64,000 nucleotides of DNA from Oscillatoriaceae cyanobacterium Prado104 (GTDB lineage Bacteria; Cyanobacteriota; Cyanobacteriia; Cyanobacteriales; Microcoleaceae): assembly GCA_025454405.1 (NCBI GenBank), contig JALOON010000011.1, forward strand, positions 176,942 through 240,941, written 5' to 3'. Positions 42,221 to 50,782 of this stretch are shown here, one piece after another. The first letter of the stretch is position 1, and the number at the start of each line of letters is the position of its first letter. The notes under the pieces are model-generated. The model made no database searches. It worked only from the letters and a program-made list of their open reading frames with translations, and was not told the origin of the DNA. Both the position numbers and the translations under genes were made by a program.

Positions 42221-44365
42221 ATGAGAACTCTGGCTACAAAACAACCGATTAATGATGTTGCCAAGCAGAAGAATGGGGAGAGAGGGCGATCGCACTCTAT
42301 TTCCCCTTTATCAACAGGAATGCTGCTGCAACGTCAATGCGCCTGCGGTGGTGGTTGTCCGCGCTGTCAGGATGAACTGGGGATTCAAACTAAGTTGAAG
42401 ATTGGCGAACCGGGGGATAAGTACGAGCAACAGGCCGATTCTCTTTCAGAGACGCTTCGCGATCGAATTACCGATGAAGTAATGCGAATGCCAGAACCTC
42501 AGCAATCGCCAAATCACCCAACTCTCCCTCAAATTGAACAAACTGTACAACCCATTTCACTGCTTCAGAGATTCGATTTCCCTTGGCCGTTCAATGGTTA
42601 TGTTATTAACAATTCCAGTGAACCAGTTACCGCAGGCTGTAATTCATTGGAAATACCTAATGCTGAGTTAGATGCAGGAGTTCCGCATGATGCAGGAGTT
42701 CCATTGCCAGGTGGAATTCTCAATCGGAAAATCAGCCACGTTAAAAATTCTGCTGACAATGCAGATTACCCTACAGAAGTCCCACCCATCGTCTACGAAG
42801 TTCTCAACTCTCCCGGTCAACCTCTCGATTCCTCTACTCGTAATGACTTTGAGCAACGTTTCGGTCACGACTTCGCGAATGTGGAAGTTCATACTGGCGC
42901 AAGAGCGGCAGTGGCAGCAGCAGCAGTGAATGCCTCGGCCTACACAGTTGGAAATCACATTGTTTTTGGCTCAGGCTACGAACCCTCACATCACGAGGCA
43001 AGCAGGCGACTGCTTGCCCATGAACTTGTTCACATTATTCAGCAGCGGAATATGCCGTATGCGCCAGTTCTCGCACGTCAGTTTCACACGCGGACATTTC
43101 AAGAACGTAGTGGTGGCGGCACCACCGATTTCATCGAGACAGTTCAAAATGCACCGACTCGGAATGGTAGCATTATCTCCGGAACGGTCGATCGAAGTGA
43201 GGTTGCACCCGCTTCTGGGAGCACACCCCAACAAACAATTCACACAGGGAGTGTCAATGTCCAATTTGATACCTCAACCTGTACGCTGACCGTTCCCTAC
43301 AAATTTGATTTCAATCAGACTCTTACAGTAAATCCCCCATTTTGTCAAGACCCACCCAACACGACTGCCGTGCAACCGCTACCCGCGCAGGAATTCCAAA
43401 CACTACGGACACGCTACATCCAATACGTTAATGACGGTCTTAATGGTCTATTCACTGCTCGGATTACTGGTTGTCAGCAGCCATGTATAGATCGGGCGAT
43501 ACCGATACGAATTGATGCCCGCGATGACCCATCCAGCCCTGACCGAGTGATGAATGTGGTTAACCGATCCGGGCGTGGGAACGCCGGTACAATCTGTGTT
43601 GGAGGCATGGAGCGCCGCTTCGCTGTCCATGAAAGCGGTCATCAAATTCTGGGACTGGGTGACGAGTACCGCGAATCAGACCCAACCCTTCGGCAGCAGA
43701 TACCTGAATGGGGGCGCGACGAGCGCGTTCGGACAGATTTGACCTATATGGGTTCAGACTCCCAGTACGGACGCTTCTCGTTGTTCCACCAACGGCATTT
43801 TAGGTTCGCGCAGGTGTTTCTAGAGTCCGCTTTTCCTGGTTGTACCATCACCCTAGAAGAGGTATCCCGCCCGATGCCTGATTTTCGTCTCTCCTTTGAT
43901 TTAGGGTACGCCCGTATTTCTGGTGGCAATGCGTTCACGACCGGCATTGGGTTCGATGTGGGATTACCTCTGACACGTTTGCGGGAGGCCGAGTTGCTTT
44001 TAGGAGTACGTGGTCGTTACTTTCTAGAGATGGCAGGACAAAACAGAACTGCCCTTCTAGCTGGCGTGCAGGTCGGATTGGAAGGGAGAACATCTCCTGG
44101 TGGGGTTGCAGCAACATTCGGTCTTTTGAGTGGGGGGGGATTATATCACCAATTTGCTTCCCGCAGGTATGGGTTGCCACCCGTACCAGAACGAACATCT
44201 GCGTTTCTGGAAGGGGGCGGGTCGATTGGTATTACTACCGGTATGATTGGGGGCGGAAGAAGTCTTTCGGCACGATTGGAGGCCGCTGGTGGAGGTGAGC
44301 TGCTAGACAGCCCAGATGCTATGCGCTGGTTCCGGCTTGGGCTCAGATTAGGAGGCGAGTTCTAG
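42221..44365 (+). CDS. eCIS cargo candidate: leader + DUF4157 + metzincin-like protease + beta tail
   Basis: This 714-residue protein starts at ATG 42221 (MRTLATKQPINDVAKQKNGE), matching the sister gene at 38955; the frame is open 34 codons upstream through a repeat. It has the shared leader (about 27-60) with QRQCACGGGCPRCQDELG and DUF4157 at about 185-275 ending LLAHELVHIIQQR. A second zinc site lies near residue 470, FAVHESGHQILGLGDEY, an HExxHxxGxxD motif of metzincin type. The C-terminal ~155 residues (about 560-714) are glycine-rich alternating strands (ISGGNAFTTGIGFDVGLPL, LAGVQVGLEGRT) ending in a terminal Phe, like a small outer-membrane-barrel or autotransporter-type domain. Leader residues 73-80 are encoded by an inserted 24-bp repeat. 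Confidence 0.78.
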   Translation: MRTLATKQPINDVAKQKNGERGRSHSISPLSTGMLLQRQCACGGGCPRCQDELGIQTKLKIGEPGDKYEQQADSLSETLRDRITDEVMRMPEPQQSPNHPTLPQIEQTVQPISLLQRFDFPWPFNGYVINNSSEPVTAGCNSLEIPNAELDAGVPHDAGVPLPGGILNRKISHVKNSADNADYPTEVPPIVYEVLNSPGQPLDSSTRNDFEQRFGHDFANVEVHTGARAAVAAAAVNASAYTVGNHIVFGSGYEPSHHEASRRLLAHELVHIIQQRNMPYAPVLARQFHTRTFQERSGGGTTDFIETVQNAPTRNGSIISGTVDRSEVAPASGSTPQQTIHTGSVNVQFDTSTCTLTVPYKFDFNQTLTVNPPFCQDPPNTTAVQPLPAQEFQTLRTRYIQYVNDGLNGLFTARITGCQQPCIDRAIPIRIDARDDPSSPDRVMNVVNRSGRGNAGTICVGGMERRFAVHESGHQILGLGDEYRESDPTLRQQIPEWGRDERVRTDLTYMGSDSQYGRFSLFHQRHFRFAQVFLESAFPGCTITLEEVSRPMPDFRLSFDLGYARISGGNAFTTGIGFDVGLPLTRLREAELLLGVRGRYFLEMAGQNRTALLAGVQVGLEGRTSPGGVAATFGLLSGGGLYHQFASRRYGLPPVPERTSAFLEGGGSIGITTGMIGGGRSLSARLEAAGGGELLDSPDAMRWFRLGLRLGGEF
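42440..42463. mobile_element. 24-bp in-frame insertion resembling a very small dispersed repeat
   Basis: Compared with the sister gene at 39172-39185 (GCCGATCGAATTGCCGATGA), this copy has an extra TCTCTTTCAGAGACGCTTCG plus CGAT between GCCGAT and CGAATT. The result is a GAT duplication and eight in-frame residues (SLSETLRD). The insert folds into two tiny hairpins (TCTC/GAGA and CGC/GCG). It fits the 20-25-bp mobile repeats described in heterocystous cyanobacteria. Confidence 0.7.
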
Positions 44366-45036
44366 GAAGAAGGAATCGCCGAAGAATTGATATAGCAGTC
44401 GCCAAGGCGATTAGGACAAAGCTGATAGGCTAATTCTCAATCCGGTGCTTGTGAAATGTCCGCGCCCGTTGTGGCAGTTGCTATAGGTACAGGAATATCG
44501 AAAGACTGTATTGTTCGGGCATTCAAATCAATAGAACGACGCAAACTGACAGAATTTGCTGTTTCATAATGAGTCTGAATATGCTCGAATTTCAAATCCC
44601 GATCGCGATCGTTAAATAGATACTTTAATTAGCGCGATCGCTCTTAAAAAATCAGTACGATCGCTCCCCATAATTTCCGCTAACAAACGCCTGAAATACA
44701 ACAACCCGATCGCTCCTTTGCCATCAAATGCGGCATTATCTCGCTACAATCTCCCATCTAGCCAGAGAGTAAGCTGTTTCGCATTTAAATTGTGAATCTT
44801 TTGTTCCCTGTTCCCTGTTAAGAGTTCCCTTTCGGAGGTTTTGGTATCCCAATCTTAATGTAAAACAGCTTATGCTCAACTATCCCATCCCACCGCACCG
44901 GAGGCGCGCCGCCAACATCCGGCTGGCACCTCCCCAAATTTTGCAACCGACATTGACTTTGGCTCGCATAAGTGCCCAAAAACGTTACAGTAAGAAAAAC
45001 TCAGAAATTGTAAGGGTTTGCTTCAAAGTTTGACTC
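44366..45036. other. Intergenic: repeat copies B, dispersed repeat, no gene
   Basis: From left to right: a 24-bp match to the xisI remnant (44367-44390, AGGAATCGCCGAAGAATTG), 150 bp of unrecognised sequence, copy B of the 80-bp repeat (44541-44617) and a HIP1-rich stretch. Then comes a dispersed repeat at 44771-44845 that is the reverse complement of 53966-54040, and a short G+C-rich hairpin-prone segment (44890-44935). I see no open frame worth annotating. Together with the sequence upstream of 42221 it looks like the decayed second copy of a cargo module. Confidence 0.7.
44771..44845. repeat. Dispersed repeat, inverted copy of 53966-54040
   Basis: AAGCTGTTTCGCATTTAAAT, TGTGAATCTTTTGTTCCCTG and CCCTTTCGGAG are found in reverse complement at 53966-54040, where the order is CTCCGAAAGGGAAC ... 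AAATGCGAAACAGCTT. The variable part is a run of GGGAACA heptamers. The two copies face each other across 9 kb. Confidence 0.85.
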
Positions 45037-48000
45037 ATGGGAGACCGAGAGAGCCAGTCAATTTCTAATTTAGGTGAAGTGGGGGGTTTCGACGATCGCA
45101 CCAGTATGTCAGAAGCACTGCGACTGCGCGATTTGGCTTTAGCAGCTACCAGCAGCGGTATTGTCATTGCCGATATGAGGCAACCCGATTGTCCCATCAT
45201 CTATTGCAATCCGTCATTTGAACGGATTACAGGTTACAGCGCCGGTGAAATCCTGGGGCACAACTGCCGTTTTTTGCAGGGTCCCGATACCGATCGCACT
45301 ACTGTAGCTAAAATCCGCGAAGCGTTGCAGGAAGGTCGAGAACTTCAGGTGACGATCGAGAATTATCGCAAAGATGGCACTCGTTTCTGGAACAAATTGT
45401 CCCTGTCTCCGGTGCGAGACAAGAGTGGCAATTTGACTCACTTTATCGGCGTTCAATCTGACCTTTCCGAACCCATGGGAGTGCAGGAGGCTTTGCAGCA
45501 AGCAAACGACCAACTGCAAACAATTTTAGAAGCAGTTCCCGGCATCGTCTCTTGGATCGGTGCGGATTTGCGCTATTTAGGTGTCAACGAACACTTAGCA
45601 AAACTTCACGGTTTGCCGCCGTCGGCGTTTGTCGGTCAAGATATCGGATTTCTCGGGGCGAGTGCGGATTTTTACTCTTTTGTGCGCGAGTTTTTTGCTG
45701 GCGAGGCGAATGAAGCGGTTAAAGAACTCAGTGCTAAGGTCAAAACCGCTGAGGGTCAGTCTGCTGGACACTATTTGATTGTGGCTCAAAAGTACGCTGG
45801 CGGCAAAGCAGCCTGTCTGGTGGGAATTGATATCACCGAACGCAAGCGGGCAGAAGAGGCGCTGCTGCTGACTCGCAAAGCTGTAGAAAGTTCGAGTGAC
45901 GCGATCGGGATCGCTGATGTTTCCGGGCGTCACATCTATCAAAATCAAGCTTTTTGTGAGTTATTTGAATGCGCTACAGTCTCAGAATTTAAGGATGCTG
46001 GGGGCGTACCTGCAATTTTTGCCGATCCGGCAGTGGCGACAGAGGTAATCGAGACGATCGCCAGCGGTGAATCTTGGTGCGGTGAAGTTACCAACTGTAC
46101 CCAAAGCGGCCGGATTTTGCAAGTATTGCTGCGGGCCGATGCGATTAAAGACCATACCGGGCAAATTGTCGGTCTGATCTACATGAGTACTGATATTACC
46201 GATCGCAAGCGCACGGAACAAGAACTCCGCCAAAGCGAACAGCGTTTTCGATCGCTGATTGAAAATGGCAGGGATATTATTGTGATTCTCGATGAAAAAG
46301 GTTTCTGCCGCTATGTCTCGCCTTCCCTAGAACGGATTTTGGGCTACCCAGCGGCAGAAGTGCTCGGCCGGTCGGTATTTGAGGTGATTCACCCCGATGA
46401 ATTGCCGATGGTGAGTCAGGTGCTCAAAGGGGCGATCGAAATGCCGAGGGTAAGCTTGGGATTGGCTGAATATCGGGTGCGCCACAAGGACGATTTTTGG
46501 TGCGTTTTGGAAGCGGTGGCGACTAATTTGCTGGACGAACCTTCGGTACGGGGAATTGTGGTCAACTGTCACGATGTTACCGAACGCAAGATTGCTGAAG
46601 ACCAATTGCTGCACGATGCTTTGCACGACGCGTTGACGGAATTGCCGAATCGGGCTTTGCTGACGGACAGGTTGGGTCAAGCTTTTGCGCGGGTGAAACG
46701 GCATCCCAGCTATCAGTTTGCGGTTTTGTTCCTGGATTTGGACAGGTTTAAGGTGATTAATGACAGCCAGGGACACCGGACGGGCGATCGACTTTTGGTG
46801 GCTGTCGCCCGCCGCCTCTTGACTTGTTTGCGCCCTGGGGATACGGTGGCGCGCCTCGGGGGAGATGAGTTTGTGATTTTGCTGGAAGAAATTCAAGGGG
46901 TTGATGAGGCAATTGCCCAAGCTAAGGAAATTCAACGGGCGATCGAACGACCGCTGCATTTGGAGGGCAATAAAGTTTCAATTACTGCTAGTATCGGCAT
47001 TGCTTTGAGTACGGGCGAATATCAGTGGCCGGGAGATATTTTGCGCGATGCCGATATTGCCATGTACCGGGCGAAAGCTTTGGGTAAAGCCCGCTATGAA
47101 GTGTTTACCAGTGCGATGCATGCTAGGGCCGTTGCTTTGATGCATTTGGAACACGATCTGCGGCTGTCTGTGGAACAGTTGAATTTGAAATTTTCGCGCC
47201 GGGATTTGGGATTTAGTTCGAGTTTGGAAACGGCGGCGCTGTACGAAATCGATCGCAAGTTAGAGCGCCCGAAAACCCTGATTGCTACTCCGAAATTGGA
47301 ATGTCCTTTTACAGTTTATTACCAGCCGATCGTCTCTTTACAAAGCGGTTTGCTGGTGGGATTTGAGGCTTTGGTGCGCTGGCTGCACCCGGAACGCGGT
47401 TTGGTGTCGCCGATGGAATTTATCTCGATGGCGGAGGAAACGGGGTTAATTATGCCTTTGGGTTTGTGGGTGCTTAAGGAAAGCTGCTACCAAATTACTA
47501 AATGGCAAAGTTTGAATTTATCTGGGACAGATTCGCATTTAACTGTAGCAGTAAATCTCTCGGGAAAGCAGTTTGCCGAACCGGATTCGATCGAGCAAAT
47601 CGAGCAGGTTTTGCACGATACGGGAGTGGATGCCCGCTGTTTGAAGTTGGAGATTACTGAAAGCGTAGTGATGGAAGATGGGGAAGCGGCTGTTGCGATG
47701 CTTTCGCAGTTAAAAGAGTTGGGAATTGAATTGTGCATTGACGATTTCGGTACGGGTTATTCTTCATTGAGTTATTTGCACAGATTTCCGATCGATACTT
47801 TGAAAGTCGATCGCTCTTTTGTCAGCCGGATCTCAGAAACTGGAGAGAATTCGGAAATCGTGCGGGCGATCGTGATGCTGGCCCGCAGCTTGAGGATGGA
47901 GGTAGTCGCGGAAGGTGTGGAAACCGCCTCTCAATTGGCTCAATTGCGGGCGATCGGCTGCGAGTACGGTCAGGGATATTACTTTTCTAAACCTCTCGAT

Positions 48001-48045
48001 AGTGAGGCTGCTACAGCCTTGTTAAGTCAGGGGCGGCAGTGGTAA
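45037..48045 (+). CDS. LOV/PAS-GGDEF-EAL signalling protein
   Basis: This 1002-residue soluble protein has a LOV-type first PAS domain (about 25-140) with the photoactive-cysteine motif GHNCRFLQGPDTD (about 73-85) and FWNKLSLSPVRD and THFIGVQSDLSE. It can therefore be expected to bind FMN and form a blue-light cysteinyl adduct. Three more PAS domains follow (to about 525), then GGDEF (RLGGDEFVILLEE near 605, intact) and EAL (GFEALVRWLHPERG near 776, with ITESVVMED, DDFGTGYSSLSYLHRFP and VVAEGVET, all intact). Both cyclic-di-GMP synthesis and degradation sites look complete. No membrane segments. Confidence 0.93.
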   Translation: MGDRESQSISNLGEVGGFDDRTSMSEALRLRDLALAATSSGIVIADMRQPDCPIIYCNPSFERITGYSAGEILGHNCRFLQGPDTDRTTVAKIREALQEGRELQVTIENYRKDGTRFWNKLSLSPVRDKSGNLTHFIGVQSDLSEPMGVQEALQQANDQLQTILEAVPGIVSWIGADLRYLGVNEHLAKLHGLPPSAFVGQDIGFLGASADFYSFVREFFAGEANEAVKELSAKVKTAEGQSAGHYLIVAQKYAGGKAACLVGIDITERKRAEEALLLTRKAVESSSDAIGIADVSGRHIYQNQAFCELFECATVSEFKDAGGVPAIFADPAVATEVIETIASGESWCGEVTNCTQSGRILQVLLRADAIKDHTGQIVGLIYMSTDITDRKRTEQELRQSEQRFRSLIENGRDIIVILDEKGFCRYVSPSLERILGYPAAEVLGRSVFEVIHPDELPMVSQVLKGAIEMPRVSLGLAEYRVRHKDDFWCVLEAVATNLLDEPSVRGIVVNCHDVTERKIAEDQLLHDALHDALTELPNRALLTDRLGQAFARVKRHPSYQFAVLFLDLDRFKVINDSQGHRTGDRLLVAVARRLLTCLRPGDTVARLGGDEFVILLEEIQGVDEAIAQAKEIQRAIERPLHLEGNKVSITASIGIALSTGEYQWPGDILRDADIAMYRAKALGKARYEVFTSAMHARAVALMHLEHDLRLSVEQLNLKFSRRDLGFSSSLETAALYEIDRKLERPKTLIATPKLECPFTVYYQPIVSLQSGLLVGFEALVRWLHPERGLVSPMEFISMAEETGLIMPLGLWVLKESCYQITKWQSLNLSGTDSHLTVAVNLSGKQFAEPDSIEQIEQVLHDTGVDARCLKLEITESVVMEDGEAAVAMLSQLKELGIELCIDDFGTGYSSLSYLHRFPIDTLKVDRSFVSRISETGENSEIVRAIVMLARSLRMEVVAEGVETASQLAQLRAIGCEYGQGYYFSKPLDSEAATALLSQGRQW

Positions 48046-48142
48046 GAAGGAAAAGTTTTGAGTTTTAAATTTTGAGTTTTGAGTTAAAGACATTTTTTAA
48101 TTCAAAACTAAAAATTCATAACTCAAACCTCAAAGCTAATAC

Positions 48143-49555
48143 CTAGTTTTGACAAATTTCTTTCACTCTTTGGGGCAACTCAATCAGAGGAACTTCTGTT
48201 TGTTCGCCTGTTTTCAAATTTTTCAGGCTGCACTTTTGCAATGCTGCTTCTTCTGAGCCAATAATAACACATAAAGGAATGCCTTGTTTGTCAGCTAGCT
48301 GCAGTTGTTTCCCTAACGCGCGTTTTTCAAACTCAGTCACCACATTAATCTCTGCTTTGCGCAATTTCTGGGCGATATCTAGATATAAAGAAAGCAAAGA
48401 ATTGTCCATATTGAGGACGGCTACTTGTGCGGGTGTTGCTGGCAGAGGATTCAGAATTCCAGCTTTTAGCAGGCGACTTATCAACCGCGTTAAGCCGATC
48501 GAAATGCCGACACCTGGCATTTTTTCACCCATGAACACACCCACTAGATTCTCGTACCTTCCGCCGGAACAAATACTGCCTAAAGATTCGTTATTCACCA
48601 AGGTTGTTTCGTACACCGTGCTCGTGTAGTAATTCAGTCCGCGGGCGATCGCTAAATCTATACAATAATTACTTTCGGGTACTCCAAAGTTGCGAACTCC
48701 CGCAATTACGGTTTCTAATTCTGCTACTCCCTGTCTGAATTGTGCTGAATAATTCTGACTTTCAGCGGTATTTTTTAGAGTATTTAAAATTTCGTCAACC
48801 GAACCTGTAATTTTGGTGAAATCGAGAATGCCACGAACTTGTTCTTCGGACAGTCCTTGTTTTTCTAATTCGATTTTAACTTGAGACAGTCCGATTTTTT
48901 CAGCGCGATCGATAATTTCCAAACAAGTCTTGATCTGAGTTTCGGCAATCTCGATCGATTCAAAAAATCCCGTGAGAATCTTGCGATTATTAATCCGAAT
49001 TAAAAATTTGCCGATATTGATTTGTTCAAATATTTCGGAAATAATTGCCGGCATTTGAGCGTCGTACATCAAGCTGAGTTCGTTGCGGGCTACTACATCA
49101 ATATCGCACTGCCGAAATTGACGGTAGCGACCATCTTTGGCGCGTTCCCCTCGAAAAACTACATCCATTTGGTAGCGCGCAAAAGGAAATTTGAGCTCGT
49201 TAAAGTGGCGCGTAATGTAAGCAGCTAAAGGAACTGTTTGATCGAATTTTAACGCTCTAGCTTCCTGGGATGCTTCAACAGCGAGTTCTTTTTCAGCCTC
49301 CGCTTGTTCTTTTTCTGCTTGTCTGTTGGGAGGCAGAATTGGTTGAATGCCGTAAATAATATTATCGCCTTGATTTTCTTTGGCTTGCAAAACTTCTAAA
49401 CGTTCGACAGCGGGAGTTTCGATCGGGGTAAATCCGTAGCTTTCAAATACTTTGCGGATGGTATCTAGCAAATATAACTCCAGGCGCTTTTCTCCCGGTA
49501 AAAATTCGGGGAAGCCGCTGGGACAGGATGAATTAATTTTGTCCGACTTTTTCAT
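48143..49555 (-). CDS. hisS: Histidyl-tRNA synthetase, unusual type
   Basis: This 470-residue class II synthetase has KFDQTVPLAAYI, motif 2 with VVFRGERAKDGRYRQFRQCD, the His-binding ARGLNYYTSTVYETT, GSICSGGRYENLVG and motif 3 with PGVGISIGLTRLISRLL. The C-terminal anticodon-binding domain includes VTEFEKRALGKQLQLADKQG and CVIIGSEEAAL. The FRQCDIDVV after motif 2 and an extra charged insertion near residues 79-105 (QAEKEQAEAEKELAVEASQE) are unlike the ~430-residue cyanobacterial HisRS I know and resemble actinobacterial/eukaryotic-type enzymes. It could be a second or replacing copy. Confidence 0.88.
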   Translation of the reverse strand: MKKSDKINSSCPSGFPEFLPGEKRLELYLLDTIRKVFESYGFTPIETPAVERLEVLQAKENQGDNIIYGIQPILPPNRQAEKEQAEAEKELAVEASQEARALKFDQTVPLAAYITRHFNELKFPFARYQMDVVFRGERAKDGRYRQFRQCDIDVVARNELSLMYDAQMPAIISEIFEQINIGKFLIRINNRKILTGFFESIEIAETQIKTCLEIIDRAEKIGLSQVKIELEKQGLSEEQVRGILDFTKITGSVDEILNTLKNTAESQNYSAQFRQGVAELETVIAGVRNFGVPESNYCIDLAIARGLNYYTSTVYETTLVNNESLGSICSGGRYENLVGVFMGEKMPGVGISIGLTRLISRLLKAGILNPLPATPAQVAVLNMDNSLLSLYLDIAQKLRKAEINVVTEFEKRALGKQLQLADKQGIPLCVIIGSEEAALQKCSLKNLKTGEQTEVPLIELPQRVKEICQN

Positions 49556-49603
49556 ATTTCTTATGTTAAGCAGTCAATTCTGAATGATTATACCACTAAA
49601 GTT

Positions 49604-49966
49604 TTAATTTTTGCCGCAAATTTCCGACACTCTCCGATCGAGAGTGGCAATTCGATCGGCACTTATTATTTCAAAATCCCGCGACGCTACGGTAAAATTG
49701 TGAAGGCAAAGGCGCGATCGCAAGTTTTCGTCAATCTCCAGAATTTCCCCTTCCTCAGTCACAATTTTTTGCAGCAAAATCGCAATTTCCCGTTCCAGTT
49801 GGCGATTTCCTCGATCGAAAAAGTCTTGAGAATTAGAACGAAACAAACCGCTATTAATTTGCTGCAATTGTCTGACAGTCAGGGATTGAGCCGACACTGC
49901 ATTCGGTAATGCCAAAGATGCCGCCAGCCACAAGCTAGGAATTACCTGTTTGAGAATCTTGTTCAT
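49604..49966 (-). CDS. Secreted small protein of unknown function
   Basis: This 120-residue protein has a signal peptide (KILKQVIPSLWLAASLALPN followed by AVSAQS, with an AXA cleavage site near residue 26). The mature part is helical and charged (LTVRQLQQINSGLFRSNSQD, FFDRGNRQLEREIAILLQKI) with two cysteines (RLCLHN and EICGKN), possibly disulphide-linked. It overlaps the upstream gene by 32 bp in another frame, so the two are probably co-transcribed. Function unknown. Confidence 0.7.
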   Translation of the reverse strand: MNKILKQVIPSLWLAASLALPNAVSAQSLTVRQLQQINSGLFRSNSQDFFDRGNRQLEREIAILLQKIVTEEGEILEIDENLRSRLCLHNFTVASRDFEIISADRIATLDRRVSEICGKN

Positions 49967-50117
49967 TGTTGTCGGGAGGAGTTTTTACCTCTGTTGGTTG
50001 TGCGGATTCTGACTCGCTGGCTAATTCATCTTCTCGATCGAGTTTTTCTTGCAATTCAACCAACTGCTGGAAAAGTTGCTGGCTGATTTGAAATACTGGT
50101 TTGTTGGTGTCTGACAT
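49935..50117 (-). CDS. Small acidic hypothetical protein
   Basis: This 60-residue protein reads MSDTNKPVFQISQQLFQQLV then ELQEKLDREDELASESESAQ: one amphipathic helix and a disordered acidic tail. A good Shine-Dalgarno AGGAG lies 6 bases before the ATG, which supports it being real. It overlaps the start of the secreted protein gene downstream. Unrecognised. Confidence 0.55.
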   Translation of the reverse strand: MSDTNKPVFQISQQLFQQLVELQEKLDREDELASESESAQPTEVKTPPDNNEQDSQTGNS

Positions 50118-50157
50118 ATTTACTCCTGAAAGTTATTGAAAACTTTAGTTTTACCTG

Positions 50158-50276
50158 TAAGGTGCGCACTGCGCACCCTACAAATATAGTAGTTGAAAGA
50201 TTGAGTTTTACTCCGTAAGGTGCGCACTGCGCACCCTACAAATATAATAAGGTACGCGCCGCGCACCCTACACTTA
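50158..50276. repeat. Three copies of a ggtgcgcactgcgcacc palindrome
   Basis: Copies of GGTGCGCACTGCGCACC begin near 50161 and 50219, with a degenerate one (GGTACGCGCCGCGCACC) near 50251, each followed by CTACAAATATA-like spacers. Another copy, GGGTGCGCAATGCGCACC, lies at about 54051-54068. They are mobile-palindrome relics in the short gap between the small acidic protein and the MAPEG gene. Confidence 0.85.
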
Positions 50277-50280
50277 TAAA

Positions 50281-50700
50281 TTATAGCTGAAAAATCTTCA
50301 GCAGCGACAGAACGATCCCAGTCAAAGAGCCCCCCAACAACGCTAAAGTAGCCAAACTGGTAATGCCAAATCCTATCGCTCTTTTTTCTGCAGCTTGATA
50401 GTAACCCCAAGCAAACAAAATGCGTCCAATTATCCAAACCGCGCCGATACCCGCGGCCCAAATCGGGCTGATAAATTGCGCGAACAACCACAGCGAGGGC
50501 AAGAATAGAATCAACTGTTCTACAGTATTTTGCTGGACTCGCACTACCCTTTCAAAATCGGGATTTCCAGACATCTGCGGGGGAGCAATTTTGTATTTAC
50601 CCCTCGCTCGGCCGACGTTGAGGGTGACAACAAAGTAGAGAATTAATGCGGAAACTGTAATTAAACCGGGCCAAAGTGTCGCGTTTGCTTCTGCCAGCAT
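50281..50700 (-). CDS. MAPEG-family membrane protein
   Basis: This 139-residue four-helix protein of the MAPEG family (membrane-associated proteins in eicosanoid and glutathione metabolism) probably has glutathione-dependent activity. Helix 1 is about 8-28 (LWPGLITVSALILYFVVTLN). The family's catalytic loop RVVRVQQNTVEQLILFLPSL (about 51-70) contains the conserved R-QNTxE. ILFAWGYY is in helix 3 and the C-terminal helix ends in LLKIFQL. Start ATG at 50700. It overlaps no other gene. Confidence 0.88.
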   Translation of the reverse strand: MLAEANATLWPGLITVSALILYFVVTLNVGRARGKYKIAPPQMSGNPDFERVVRVQQNTVEQLILFLPSLWLFAQFISPIWAAGIGAVWIIGRILFAWGYYQAAEKRAIGFGITSLATLALLGGSLTGIVLSLLKIFQL

Positions 50701-50782
50701 GATTCGTTATTATTGGTGTGCAGTAGATTTATTTATTATAGATCGATTATTGCCGATCGCATCGTTTTAGCCAGGATATTTG

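Noticed and set aside
44390..44540. Residual coding sequence between repeat copies B
   Set aside because: No frame with recognisable similarity to the genes in copy A; left as unexplained intergenic DNA.
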